A stretch of DNA of 64,000 nucleotides from Paracoccus kondratievae (lineage in GTDB: Bacteria; Pseudomonadota; Alphaproteobacteria; Rhodobacterales; Rhodobacteraceae), in assembly GCF_009301415.1 (NCBI RefSeq), contig NZ_CP045072.1, positions 97,501 to 161,500 on the forward strand, read 5' to 3'. Under the pieces are notes generated by a model, which saw only the letters and a list, made by a program, of their open reading frames with translations, had not been told where the DNA came from and searched no databases. The translations under genes were made by a program, and so were the position numbers. This document shows, one piece after another, positions 57,196-64,000 of the stretch (the first letter of the stretch is position 1; every line of letters begins with the position of its first letter).

Positions 57196-57813
57196 TCAGG
57201 CGCCCTCTTCGCGGGCGAGAACGGTTTGTACGGCCGGATCGGCCGCAATACGGTCATGCAGGGCTTGCACATTGGCCCAGCCGCTGATGCCTTCGGGCAG
57301 CACTTTCATGGCCCAACGCAGCATCGGGAAAGCATAGGCGTCGATCGCCGAGCGGCGGTCCAGAACCCATTCCCGCCCCTCAAGATGCGCATCAAGCTGC
57401 GCCAGCCGCTTGCGCACCAGCTTGCGCCCGGCCTCTTGTACCGCGTCGTGGTCGGCCTGTTCGCGGCTGGTGGTATAGCGCCGGGGGGTAAAGACCGGGA
57501 AAAAGGCCGGATGCAAATCGCCGGTGAAAAAGCTCGACCAGCGGTCAAATTCGGCCGAGGCGTGCAGATCGTCGCCGCCGCCCAGATCGGCCTGCGGGTG
57601 CTTGCGCACGAGGTGATGCAGGATCGCGCCCGCCTGGGTCAGGGTCCAGCCGTCATCCTCGCGCAGGACCGGAACGGCGCCAGCCGGGTTCACGGCCAAC
57701 AGTTCGGGCGAGCCGAACTCGACCGCCACAGCCTCATAGGGCGTTCCGGTCCATTCCAGCACGATATGCGGTGCAAGCGAACATGCGCCGGCGTGATAAA
57801 ACAGGGTGGGCAT
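57196..57813 (-). CDS. Glutathione S-transferase
   Basis: A 205-residue GST with an N-terminal thioredoxin-like domain (MPTLFYHAGACSLAPHIVLE; NPAGAVPVLREDDGWTLTQA) and a C-terminal helical domain. SLAPHI resembles beta-class GSTs, with a nearby cysteine (C11). Cggagg precedes ATG 57813; an upstream in-frame ATG (57828) is less well placed. It is the first gene of an operon with the dioxygenase-hydrolase fusion, consistent with conjugation of quinones. Confidence 0.9.
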   Translation of the reverse strand: MPTLFYHAGACSLAPHIVLEWTGTPYEAVAVEFGSPELLAVNPAGAVPVLREDDGWTLTQAGAILHHLVRKHPQADLGGGDDLHASAEFDRWSSFFTGDLHPAFFPVFTPRRYTTSREQADHDAVQEAGRKLVRKRLAQLDAHLEGREWVLDRRSAIDAYAFPMLRWAMKVLPEGISGWANVQALHDRIAADPAVQTVLAREEGA

Positions 57814-57932
57814 GAAATCCTCCGTCATCAGATGCGTTCAAGATAGCGTTGCACCGTGTTTCTCCAACCCGCAAGGGAGGGAACGTGGTGTTCTGCCCTA
57901 TCGAACGCGCCGACGGAGGAGCGGTTCAGCCC

Positions 57933-58730
57933 TCAGGCGCTATGCGCGCCGGCTGACAGTTCGGCGACAAAGGACAGGATCTCGGGCACGGGGCGCCCCT
58001 CGCCGATCAGCTTGACGATGGCCGAGCCGACGACGCAGCCATCGGCAACGCTTGCCACCGCCCGCGCCGCTTCGGGGGTCGAGATGCCAAAGCCGACCAC
58101 CACTGGCAGGTTGGCGCTGGCGCGGATGCGGGCGACCTCGGGCGCGACTTCGGCGGCATTGGCAGCGGGGCCCCCGGTGATGCCGGTGACCGAGACGTAA
58201 TAGACAAAGCCGCTGGTGTTCTTGACCACCGCTGGCAGGCGACGGTCGTCAGTGGTCGGCGTAGCAAGGCGGATGAAGTTCAGCCCCACCTCGCGCGCGG
58301 GCAGGCACAGTTCGGCGTCTTCCTCGGGCGGCAGGTCGACGACGATCAGCCCGTCAACCCCGGCCTCGGCCGCATCGGCCAGAAAGCGCGGAACGCCACC
58401 TTCACGCGCATAGATCGGGTTGTAATAACCCATCAGCACGATTGGGGTGCTGTTGTTGTCGGCGCGAAAGGCCCGCACCATCTCCAGCACCCGGCTGACG
58501 CTGCCCCCAGCCGCCAGCGCACGCTGGCCCGCCGCCTGGATCGTGGCGCCATCCGCCATCGGGTCGGTAAAGGGCATGCCCAGCTCGATAATATCCACGC
58601 CTGCGTCGGGCAGGCCGCGCATGATTTCCAGTGAGCGGTCGAAATCCGGGTCGCAGCCCATCATGTAGGCGACAAAGGCCTTGCCGCCGGTTTCGGCCAG
58701 CCGCGCGAAAGTGTCGTCGATTCTGGTCAT
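57933..58730 (-). CDS. trpA: Tryptophan synthase, alpha chain
   Basis: The 265-residue TrpA cleaves indole-3-glycerol phosphate. The active-site blocks are [29 protein letters not shown] (E49, D60), [28 protein letters not shown] and VGFGISTPE with [10 protein letters not shown]. No trpB, trpF or trpC lies beside it; separation of trpA from ychF-side genes is seen in relatives. It is divergent from ychF (126-base gap). Confidence 0.96.
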   Translation of the reverse strand: MTRIDDTFARLAETGGKAFVAYMMGCDPDFDRSLEIMRGLPDAGVDIIELGMPFTDPMADGATIQAAGQRALAAGGSVSRVLEMVRAFRADNNSTPIVLMGYYNPIYAREGGVPRFLADAAEAGVDGLIVVDLPPEEDAELCLPAREVGLNFIRLATPTTDDRRLPAVVKNTSGFVYYVSVTGITGGPAANAAEVAPEVARIRASANLPVVVGFGISTPEAARAVASVADGCVVGSAIVKLIGEGRPVPEILSFVAELSAGAHSA

Positions 58731-58856
58731 GCGCCTGTTCCCTCTTGTTCCGCACAGCCCTAGCCCGGCTTGAGGGGCAAGATCAACGGCCCGCCACTGG
58801 ACTTGGGCGTCATGGACCCATAATAAGCGCGAAATTCCGGGAAAAAGGGGTGCATC

Positions 58857-59954
58857 ATGGGCTTTCGCATGGGGATCGTCGGCCTGCCGAACGTGGGCAA
58901 ATCGACGCTGTTCAACGCGCTGACGAAAACCGCAGCCGCTCAGGCTGCGAACTTTCCCTTCTGCACCATCGAGCCGAACGTCGGCGAAGTGGCGGTGCCC
59001 GACCCGCGGCTGGACAAGCTGGCCGAGATCGCGGGCTCAAAGCAGATCATCCCGACCCGCATCACATTCGTGGACATTGCCGGTCTGGTAAAGGGCGCAA
59101 GCAAGGGCGAGGGGCTGGGCAACCAGTTCCTGGCCAATATCCGCGAAGTGGATGCCATAGCCCATGTGCTGCGCTGTTTCGAAGATGACGACGTCACCCA
59201 TGTCGAGGGCCGCGTCGATCCTCTTGCCGATGCCGATACCATCGAGACCGAGCTGATGATTGCCGACCTCGAATCTGTCGAGCGCCGGCTGGCCAATATC
59301 CAGCGCAAGCTCAAGGGTGGCGACAAGGATGCCGTGGCGCAGGAAAAGCTGCTCAAGGCCGCGCAGGCCGCGCTGGAATCGGGCAAGCCCGCCCGCACCG
59401 TTCAGGTTGCGGATGAGGATCGCAAGGCCTGGGACATGCTGCAGCTTCTGACCGCAAAGCCGGTGCTTTTCGTCTGCAACGTCGAAGAGGACAAGGCCGC
59501 AACCGGCAACTCTCAATCCGACCGCGTGGCGCAGATGGCGGCCGAGCAGGGTGCAGGTCATGTGGTGATTTCCGCCCGGATCGAGGAAGAGATCAGCCAG
59601 CTTCCCGCCGAGGAAGCGACCATGTTCCTTGAGGAAATGGGCCTGCATGAGGCCGGTCTCGACCGTCTTATCCGCGAAGGCTACAAGCTGCTGGGCCTTG
59701 AGACCTATTTCACCATCGGCCCCAAGGAGGCCCGCGCCTGGACCATTCACAAGGGTACGCCGGCCCCGCGTGCGGCGGGTGTGATCCATGGCGATTTCGA
59801 GCGCGGCTTTATCCGTGCCGAGACCATCGCCTATGAGGATTATGTCACCTACAAGGGCGAAGCCGGCGCGCGCGAGGCTGGCAAGCTGCGTGTCGAGGGC
59901 AAGTCCTATGTGGTGCAGGACGGCGACGTGCTGCACTTCCTGTTCAACGCCTGA
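58857..59954 (+). CDS. ychF: Redox-regulated ATPase YchF (Obg-family)
   Basis: The 365-residue protein shows G1 [29 protein letters not shown]3 [20 protein letters not shown] and a C-terminal TGS domain ([38 protein letters not shown]). YchF binds ribosomes and hydrolyses ATP in preference to GTP. Gaaaaaggggtgcatc precedes ATG 58857. Confidence 0.96.
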   Translation: MGFRMGIVGLPNVGKSTLFNALTKTAAAQAANFPFCTIEPNVGEVAVPDPRLDKLAEIAGSKQIIPTRITFVDIAGLVKGASKGEGLGNQFLANIREVDAIAHVLRCFEDDDVTHVEGRVDPLADADTIETELMIADLESVERRLANIQRKLKGGDKDAVAQEKLLKAAQAALESGKPARTVQVADEDRKAWDMLQLLTAKPVLFVCNVEEDKAATGNSQSDRVAQMAAEQGAGHVVISARIEEEISQLPAEEATMFLEEMGLHEAGLDRLIREGYKLLGLETYFTIGPKEARAWTIHKGTPAPRAAGVIHGDFERGFIRAETIAYEDYVTYKGEAGAREAGKLRVEGKSYVVQDGDVLHFLFNA

Positions 59955-59975
59955 CGATTTCTTGCGGAGTTCAGT

Positions 59976-60045
59976 AAACCTCAGCAGTGCTCGTTGAATT
60001 AAGATTATTATTTAAAATATAGTTAAATCCGGTCTGCTGAGGTTT
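59976..60045. repeat. 12-base perfect inverted repeat around an A+T-rich core
   Basis: The arms aaacctcagcag (59976-59987) and ctgctgaggttt (60034-60045) enclose 46 bases that are strongly A+T-rich (attaagattattatttaaaa). It lies between ychF and an integrase fragment. It may be a long hairpin terminator for ychF or part of an old integrase-binding or element-end site. Confidence 0.55.
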
Positions 60046-60046
60046 C

Positions 60047-60559
60047 CTGTCATTTATCCGCATCCAGAAAAGTTGGGTGTACTCGCTGATGCTTTATACA
60101 GGGGCTGCAAAATGTGATGCCGTTGCACTCGGACGAGAGCATATCCGCGACGGCAGGATTGTTTACCGCAGGCGTAAGACCAGGAAAAACCCGGATGGTT
60201 TCGAGGTCAACATCCCGGTGCATCCCTATCTCGCCGAGACCCTGGCTCATGTACCGGCGGATGCCGCCACTTATCTTCAAACCGAAGACGGTGGGCGCCG
60301 TTCCGCTAACGGGTTGGGCACTTCGATGCGTAAATGGTGTGATAAGGCGGGATTGCCACATTGCAGCTCACATGGGCTGCGCAAGGCGATTTGCCGCCGC
60401 ATCGCCGAGGTCGAGGGGGATGTTTTCAAGGTTATGGCCGTTAGCGGCCATACTGACATCAGGGAAGCGCAGAAATATTGCGACCGCTTCAATCGCAAAG
60501 GCAAGGCCGACTCTGCAATCGCAGGGCTGCCAAATGGCGCAAAATACGAGACCACGTGA
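60047..60559 (+). pseudogene. Tyrosine recombinase (phage-type integrase), C-terminal catalytic fragment
   Basis: The readable frame carries YSLMLYTGAAKCDAVALGRE, the YRRRKTRKNPDGFEVNIPVH strand region, ANGLGTSMRKWCDKAGLPHC, the H-x-x-R box SSHGLRKAICRRIAE, GHTDIREAQKYCDRF (box III and catalytic Tyr). The SAM-like N-terminal and arm-binding domains are missing, and only a GTG at 60077 is available as a start. It ends 70 bases from the 3' end of a CAU tRNA, the usual seat of an integrase. I infer the remnant of a genomic island. Box I lacks the common R of 'TGqR'. Confidence 0.8.
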
Positions 60560-60582
60560 CGAACCTCCTTGGGAGGTTCGTC
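60558..60582. repeat. Perfect 11-base hairpin gacgaacctcc-ttg-ggaggttcgtc
   Basis: The hairpin begins inside the integrase stop codon and has a 3-base loop. No T tract follows in either direction. It lies about 50 bases past the 3' end of the minus-strand tRNA and may act as a processing or termination signal, or be an element-end relic. Confidence 0.55.
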
Positions 60583-60628
60583 AAGAAACAGCGTAACTTG
60601 TTGATATAAAGGTGAAAACGATGGGGTT

Positions 60629-60704
60629 TGGTAGGCCCGGAGGGACTCGAACCCCCAACCAAGGCGTTATGAGCGCCCTGCTCTGACCATTGAGCTACAG
60701 GCCC
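60629..60704 (-). tRNA. tRNA with CAU anticodon, probably tRNA-Ile2 (k2C) rather than elongator Met
   Basis: Read leftwards, the 76-base gene starts gggcctgtagctcaatggtc, has anticodon arm gggcg-ctCATaa-cgcct, T arm ggggg-ttcgagt-ccctc and encoded CCA. The G1-C72 pair excludes an initiator. The acceptor and D-arm sequence resembles tRNA-Ile(CAU) genes of alphaproteobacteria, which TilS modifies to read AUA; elongator Met cannot be fully excluded by eye. Confidence 0.9.
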
Positions 60705-60866
60705 TGACCGGCGCCACCTTTGATCAAGGAAAGCGCCTTCGTCAAGGACGAGAACGCCAGAGTTCACGAAAAGCCGGACAATCCATATGCGCTTGAACAG
60801 CTGCCGCTCCTATGGGTTGATAGCGGCATCGATCCGCAGATTGCGGCACCAAACGGAGATCAGATC

Positions 60867-61805
60867 ATGTCCAGACCCACCCTGATTGCCCCGCTGACCC
60901 TGGCGCTGATGGCTGCTTGGCCGGCGCTGGCGGCAGACCCCGACAGTTGTGCAACCGTCCGCCTGTCGGACCCCGGCTGGACGGATATCACTGCCACCAA
61001 CGGCGTTGCTACGACCGTGCTGCAGGGGCTGGGCTACAAGCCGCAGATATCCACTCTTTCGGTTCCGGTCGGCTATGAAGCACTGAAAACCGGCGATATC
61101 GACGTATTCCTGGGCAACTGGATGCCCGCTCAGCAGAAATTCCGCGACGACCTCGACGCCTCGGGCAAGACTCAGGAACTGGTCCAGAACCTGACTGGCG
61201 CGAAATTCACCCTTGCCGTTACCGACGTGGCTGCAGATCTGGGCGTGACGGATTTCGCTGGCCTTGACGCGCATAAGGATGCCTTCCAGGGCAAGATCTA
61301 TGGTATTGAGCCCGGCGCCCCGGCGAACCAAAGCATCCAGAAGATGATCGAGGCGGACAAGTTCGGCCTCGCTGACTGGGAACTCGTCGAATCCAGCGAA
61401 CAGGGCATGCTGGCGCAGGTACAGCGCAACGACAAGGCGGGCACCCCCTCGGTCTTTCTGGCCTGGGCGCCGCATCCGATGAACATCAAACTGAAAATTA
61501 CCTATCTTGCCGGCGGAGACGAAGAGTTCGGCCCGGATTACGGCGGTGCGACCGTCCATACTTTGGCGCGCAAGGAATGGGTCGCGGCCTGCCCCAATGC
61601 CGCCAAACTGTTCAGCCAGCTGACCTTTACCGTCGATATGGAAAACCAATTGATGGGCAATATCCTCGATGATGGCGCGGACCCGACCGATGCCGCGAAA
61701 GAGTGGATCAGCCAAAATGATGAGACCGTAGGGAAATGGCTTGACGGGGTTACGACGCTGGACGGAAAACCCGGCGCCGAGGCAGTTCTGGCAGCGGTGA
61801 AGTAA
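60867..61805 (+). CDS. choX: Choline ABC transporter substrate-binding protein
   Basis: The 312-residue protein has a signal peptide (LIAPLTLALMAAWPALA) and glycine-betaine/choline-binding (OpuAC) features: VRLSDPGWTDITATNGVATT, TGDIDVFLGNWMPAQ, GIEPGAPANQSIQKMIE and WAPHPMNIKLKITYLAGGDE. The aromatic and acidic residues in these blocks form the ChoX choline cage. Acggag precedes ATG 60867. The stop abuts choline sulfatase. Permease and ATPase genes (choW, choV) are not in the window. Confidence 0.92.
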   Translation: MSRPTLIAPLTLALMAAWPALAADPDSCATVRLSDPGWTDITATNGVATTVLQGLGYKPQISTLSVPVGYEALKTGDIDVFLGNWMPAQQKFRDDLDASGKTQELVQNLTGAKFTLAVTDVAADLGVTDFAGLDAHKDAFQGKIYGIEPGAPANQSIQKMIEADKFGLADWELVESSEQGMLAQVQRNDKAGTPSVFLAWAPHPMNIKLKITYLAGGDEEFGPDYGGATVHTLARKEWVAACPNAAKLFSQLTFTVDMENQLMGNILDDGADPTDAAKEWISQNDETVGKWLDGVTTLDGKPGAEAVLAAVK

Positions 61806-63308
61806 TTGAAACGTCCCAATATCCTGATCCTGATGGCCGATCAGCTGTCGGGGGTTTTGTTCCCCGACGGCCCGGCGGATTTCCTGCATGCTCCGAACCT
61901 CAGGGCGCTTGCGGAACGCTCGGTGCGCTATTCGAATGCCTATACGGCCAGCCCGCTTTGTGCGCCGGGACGCGCCAGCTTTATGTCAGGGCAGTTGCCC
62001 GGCAGGACCCGCGTTTATGACAACGCCGCAGAATTCGTCAGCGACATTCCAACCTATGCCCACCACCTGCGGCGCGCGGGCTGGCATACCTGCCTGTCGG
62101 GCAAGATGCATTTCGTCGGCCCCGACCAGCTTCATGGTTTCGAAGAGCGGCTGACAACCGATATCTATCCCGCTGATTTCGGCTGGACCCCCGACTATCG
62201 CAAACCGGGCGAGCGGATCGACTGGTGGTATCACAACCTCGGCTCGGTCACCGGCGCCGGAGTGGCCGAGATCTCCAACCAATACGAATATGACGACGAG
62301 GTTGCCTTCCACGCCGCGCAAAAACTTTACGACCTGTCGCGGCGTCAGGATGACCGGCCATGGTGCCTGACGGTCAGCTTTACCCACCCTCACGACCCCT
62401 TTGTCGCGCGCAGGAAATACTGGGACCTCTACGAAGGCGCGCCCGAGCTTGAGCCGCCCGAGGCGATCCCATACGATCAGATGGACCCCCATTCGCAACG
62501 CCTTATGGACGCCTGCGACTGGCGCGCGTTCGAGATCACACCCGATCATATCCGGCGGGCGCGGCGCGGCTATTTCGCCAATATCTCCTATGTCGATGAC
62601 AAGATCGGCGAGCTGCTGGACGTGCTCCGTCGCAGCCGGATGGAGGATGACACCATCATCCTCTTCGTATCCGACCATGGCGAGATGCTGGGTGAACGTG
62701 GCCTGTGGTTCAAGATGAGCTTCTTTGAAGGCTCGGCCCGGGTTCCGCTGATGATCTCGGTCCCAGGCGGCAAGACGGGGCGCGTCGACAAGCCTGTCTC
62801 GACGATAGATGTGCTGCCGACACTGTGCGACCTTGCAGGTATCTCGATGTCCGAGGTCAAGCCCTGGACCGATGGCTACTCTCTTGCGCAAGGGGCCGAG
62901 GGGCGCGGGCCGGTAGCGATGGAATATGCCGCCGAGGGCAGCATCGCCCCACTGGTGTGCCTGCGTGACGGCGACTGGAAATACATCGCCTGTCAGGCCG
63001 ACCCGGAAATCCTCTACAATCTCGCCGAGGACCCGGCCGAACGCATCAACCGTGCAAACGACCCAGCTGCAGCCGAGGTGCTTACCCGTATGCGCGCAAT
63101 AGCGGCAGAGCGCTGGGATCTCTCCGCCTTCGACGCGGCGGTGCGCGAAAGCCAGGCCCGCCGCTGGGTGGTCTATGAGGCTCTGCGCAACGGTGCCTAT
63201 TTCCCCTGGGACTACCAACCGCTGATGCGCGCGTCCGAACGTTACATGCGCAACCATATGGATCTGAACGTGCTTGAGGAATCCAAGCGCTATCCAAGGG
63301 GCGAATGA
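61806..63308 (+). CDS. betC: Choline sulfatase
   Basis: The 500-residue sulfatase hydrolyses choline-O-sulfate to choline and sulfate. The formylglycine motif is SPLCAPGRASFMSGQ (C52 in C-x-P-x-R); other blocks are NILILMADQL (metal Asp), GKMHFVGPDQLHGFEERLTT, SFTHPHDPF and LFVSDHGEMLGERGLWFKMS. The C-terminal choline-sulfatase tail is RRWVVYEALRNGAYFPWDYQ. The start codon is TTG 61806, directly after the choX TAA, with no ATG near, so translation is probably coupled. Confidence 0.95.
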   Translation: MKRPNILILMADQLSGVLFPDGPADFLHAPNLRALAERSVRYSNAYTASPLCAPGRASFMSGQLPGRTRVYDNAAEFVSDIPTYAHHLRRAGWHTCLSGKMHFVGPDQLHGFEERLTTDIYPADFGWTPDYRKPGERIDWWYHNLGSVTGAGVAEISNQYEYDDEVAFHAAQKLYDLSRRQDDRPWCLTVSFTHPHDPFVARRKYWDLYEGAPELEPPEAIPYDQMDPHSQRLMDACDWRAFEITPDHIRRARRGYFANISYVDDKIGELLDVLRRSRMEDDTIILFVSDHGEMLGERGLWFKMSFFEGSARVPLMISVPGGKTGRVDKPVSTIDVLPTLCDLAGISMSEVKPWTDGYSLAQGAEGRGPVAMEYAAEGSIAPLVCLRDGDWKYIACQADPEILYNLAEDPAERINRANDPAAAEVLTRMRAIAAERWDLSAFDAAVRESQARRWVVYEALRNGAYFPWDYQPLMRASERYMRNHMDLNVLEESKRYPRGE

Positions 63309-63734
63309 ATGCTCCCGCTCTCCCCCGGCAGATTTGCGGCCATCCGCCTAACGCCGGGGGAAGATCCTCTGACCGCGCTGCGCGCCTTGCAACGTCAGAC
63401 CGGGGCGCAGGCCATGGCACTGGTCACCTGCGTCGGCAGCCTGACCCGTGCCGTCATCCGCCATGCAGACCAGCCCGACAGTACCAGCTATCAGGGCCAT
63501 TTTGAGATCACGTCTCTGGTCGGCACGATCGACCCTGCCGGCCAGCACCTGCACCTGACCATCGCGGACAGCAAGGGACGCGCCTTCGGCGGCCACCTCC
63601 TGCCGGGATCACAGGTCTACACGACCGCGGAAATCGTGGTGGTGATCCTGGAGGGGCTGACCTTCAACCGCGCGCCCTGTCCCCTTTCGGGCTGTACCGA
63701 GCTGGTTGTGCACAAAACGCCGGACAAGGGATAA
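63309..63734 (+). CDS. PPC/DUF296-domain DNA-binding-like protein
   Basis: The 141-residue protein matches the PPC (plants and prokaryotes conserved, DUF296) domain: LTPGEDPLTALRALQRQTGA, ALVTCVGSLTRAVIRHAD, FEITSLVGTIDPAGQHLHLT, GRAFGGHLLPGSQVYTTAEI and VVILEGLTFNRA. Metal-binding histidines are typical of the fold. It starts with ATG 63309 directly after the betC stop. In bacteria its function is not settled; DNA binding is by analogy with AT-hook proteins. Confidence 0.88.
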   Translation: MLPLSPGRFAAIRLTPGEDPLTALRALQRQTGAQAMALVTCVGSLTRAVIRHADQPDSTSYQGHFEITSLVGTIDPAGQHLHLTIADSKGRAFGGHLLPGSQVYTTAEIVVVILEGLTFNRAPCPLSGCTELVVHKTPDKG

Positions 63735-63765
63735 ACCCATCCGCTTCTTTCGTGCCCAAATATCC

Positions 63766-63780
63766 TCGGCCAAAGGCCGA
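63766..63780 (+). repeat. Small hairpin tcggcc-aaa-ggccga after the PPC gene
   Basis: A 6-base perfect stem with a 3-base loop lies 32 bases past the PPC stop and follows gcccaaatatcc, a string I associate with gene ends in Rhodobacteraceae. It lacks a T tract, so termination is uncertain. Confidence 0.35.
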
Positions 63781-63868
63781 AACACCCCCTTACAAGCCGC
63801 ACTGCTTTCGGAACTCTTAGTACCATCAGGGCGTTACTGCCCCGTTACCAGTCAAGAGGATTCCTCCC

Positions 63869-64000
63869 ATGTCCGATCTGCTTGTTATTGCTTTCGACGA
63901 CGAGACCACCGGTTTTGAACTGCGCACCGAGCTGGTGAAGATGCAAAAGGAATATCTGATCCAGCTTGAGGACGCCGTTGTCGTCACTCGCCCCTCGGCC
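63869..64000 (+). CDS. DUF1269-family protein, 5' part (runs off window)
   Basis: Only 44 residues are visible: MSDLLVIAFDDETTGFELRT followed by ELVKMQKEYLIQLEDAVVVT. This is the start of the DUF1269 membrane-protein family, whose glycine-rich helical hairpin would follow outside the window. Agaggattcctccc precedes the ATG. Confidence 0.8.
   Translation, partial: MSDLLVIAFDDETTGFELRTELVKMQKEYLIQLEDAVVVTRPSA

Noticed and set aside
57933..58730. A trp operon around trpA
   Set aside because: Neighbours are a GST gene and divergent ychF; no other trp gene is present.
60629..60704. Initiator or elongator tRNA-Met for the CAU tRNA
   Set aside because: The G1-C72 pair rules out an initiator, and the acceptor/D-arm sequence fits tRNA-Ile2 better than elongator Met, although the latter is not fully excluded.

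Overview
The window reads as chromosomal DNA of a GC-rich alphaproteobacterium of the Rhodobacteraceae/Paracoccaceae type, most like Paracoccus. The grounds are the alphaproteobacterial 5S and initiator-tRNA sequences, etfB-etfA followed by a thiolase, trpA divergent from ychF, DUF1127 micro-proteins, and many dedicated ABC and TTT importers for organic solutes. This is inferred from gene content, not from a database match. LAYOUT: 1-1.7 kb is the 3' end of an rRNA operon (23S end, 5S, tRNA-fMet, terminator). 1.75-2.6 kb holds a serine-recombinase remnant abutting a truncated VOC-like gene. 2.8-6.7 kb is etfBA, thiolase and 3-hydroxyacyl-CoA dehydrogenase. 6.8-8.8 kb is a decay zone: a frameshifted branched-chain-amino-acid-type binding-protein gene cut by an IS5-family remnant, then remains of a MobA/MobL relaxase. 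8.8-13.3 kb is selA with a putative selenium-oxyanion ABC importer. 13.3-16 kb carries a LysR/PACE-efflux pair, another LysR gene and a DUF1127 gene. 16-25.2 kb is a carnitine catabolism locus: CdhR-like regulator, BKACE enzyme, carnitine dehydrogenase-thioesterase fusion, a complete dipeptide-type ABC importer and an esterase. 25.2-41 kb has two glycosyltransferases, a tctCBA tricarboxylate importer, a solute-binding protein beside a TctDE-like two-component system, a DUF475 membrane protein, an SGNH-like protein, a UreI/AmiS channel, a Gfo/Idh-SDR fusion and an HPP-CBS protein. 40.6-49.4 kb is a 5-oxoproline (PxpABC) type operon with a GntR regulator, NRAMP-like transporter, DUF1445 protein, fused PxpB-PxpC, fused biotin carboxylase-BCCP, AbrB-family permease and HutD. 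49.4-57.8 kb has a Kef antiporter and a quinone/electrophile-detoxification group (LysR, LLM oxidoreductase, ring-cleaving dioxygenase, DUF1801, FMN reductase, dioxygenase-hydrolase fusion, GST). 57.9-60 kb is trpA and ychF. 60-60.7 kb is an integrase remnant facing the 3' end of a CAU tRNA. 60.9-63.7 kb is choline uptake (choX), choline sulfatase (betC) and a PPC-domain gene. A DUF1269 gene runs off the right edge. HOW IT FITS: the carnitine and choline-O-sulfate loci both end at glycine betaine (or choline), the acetoacetate released from dehydrocarnitine would feed thiolase chemistry, and the tct, pxp and SBP-rich loci point to a heterotrophic scavenger of nitrogenous osmolytes and organic acids. 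Accessory signals cluster beside tRNA/rRNA genes and at 6.8-8.8 kb. No CRISPR array, intact prophage or intact transposon was seen.
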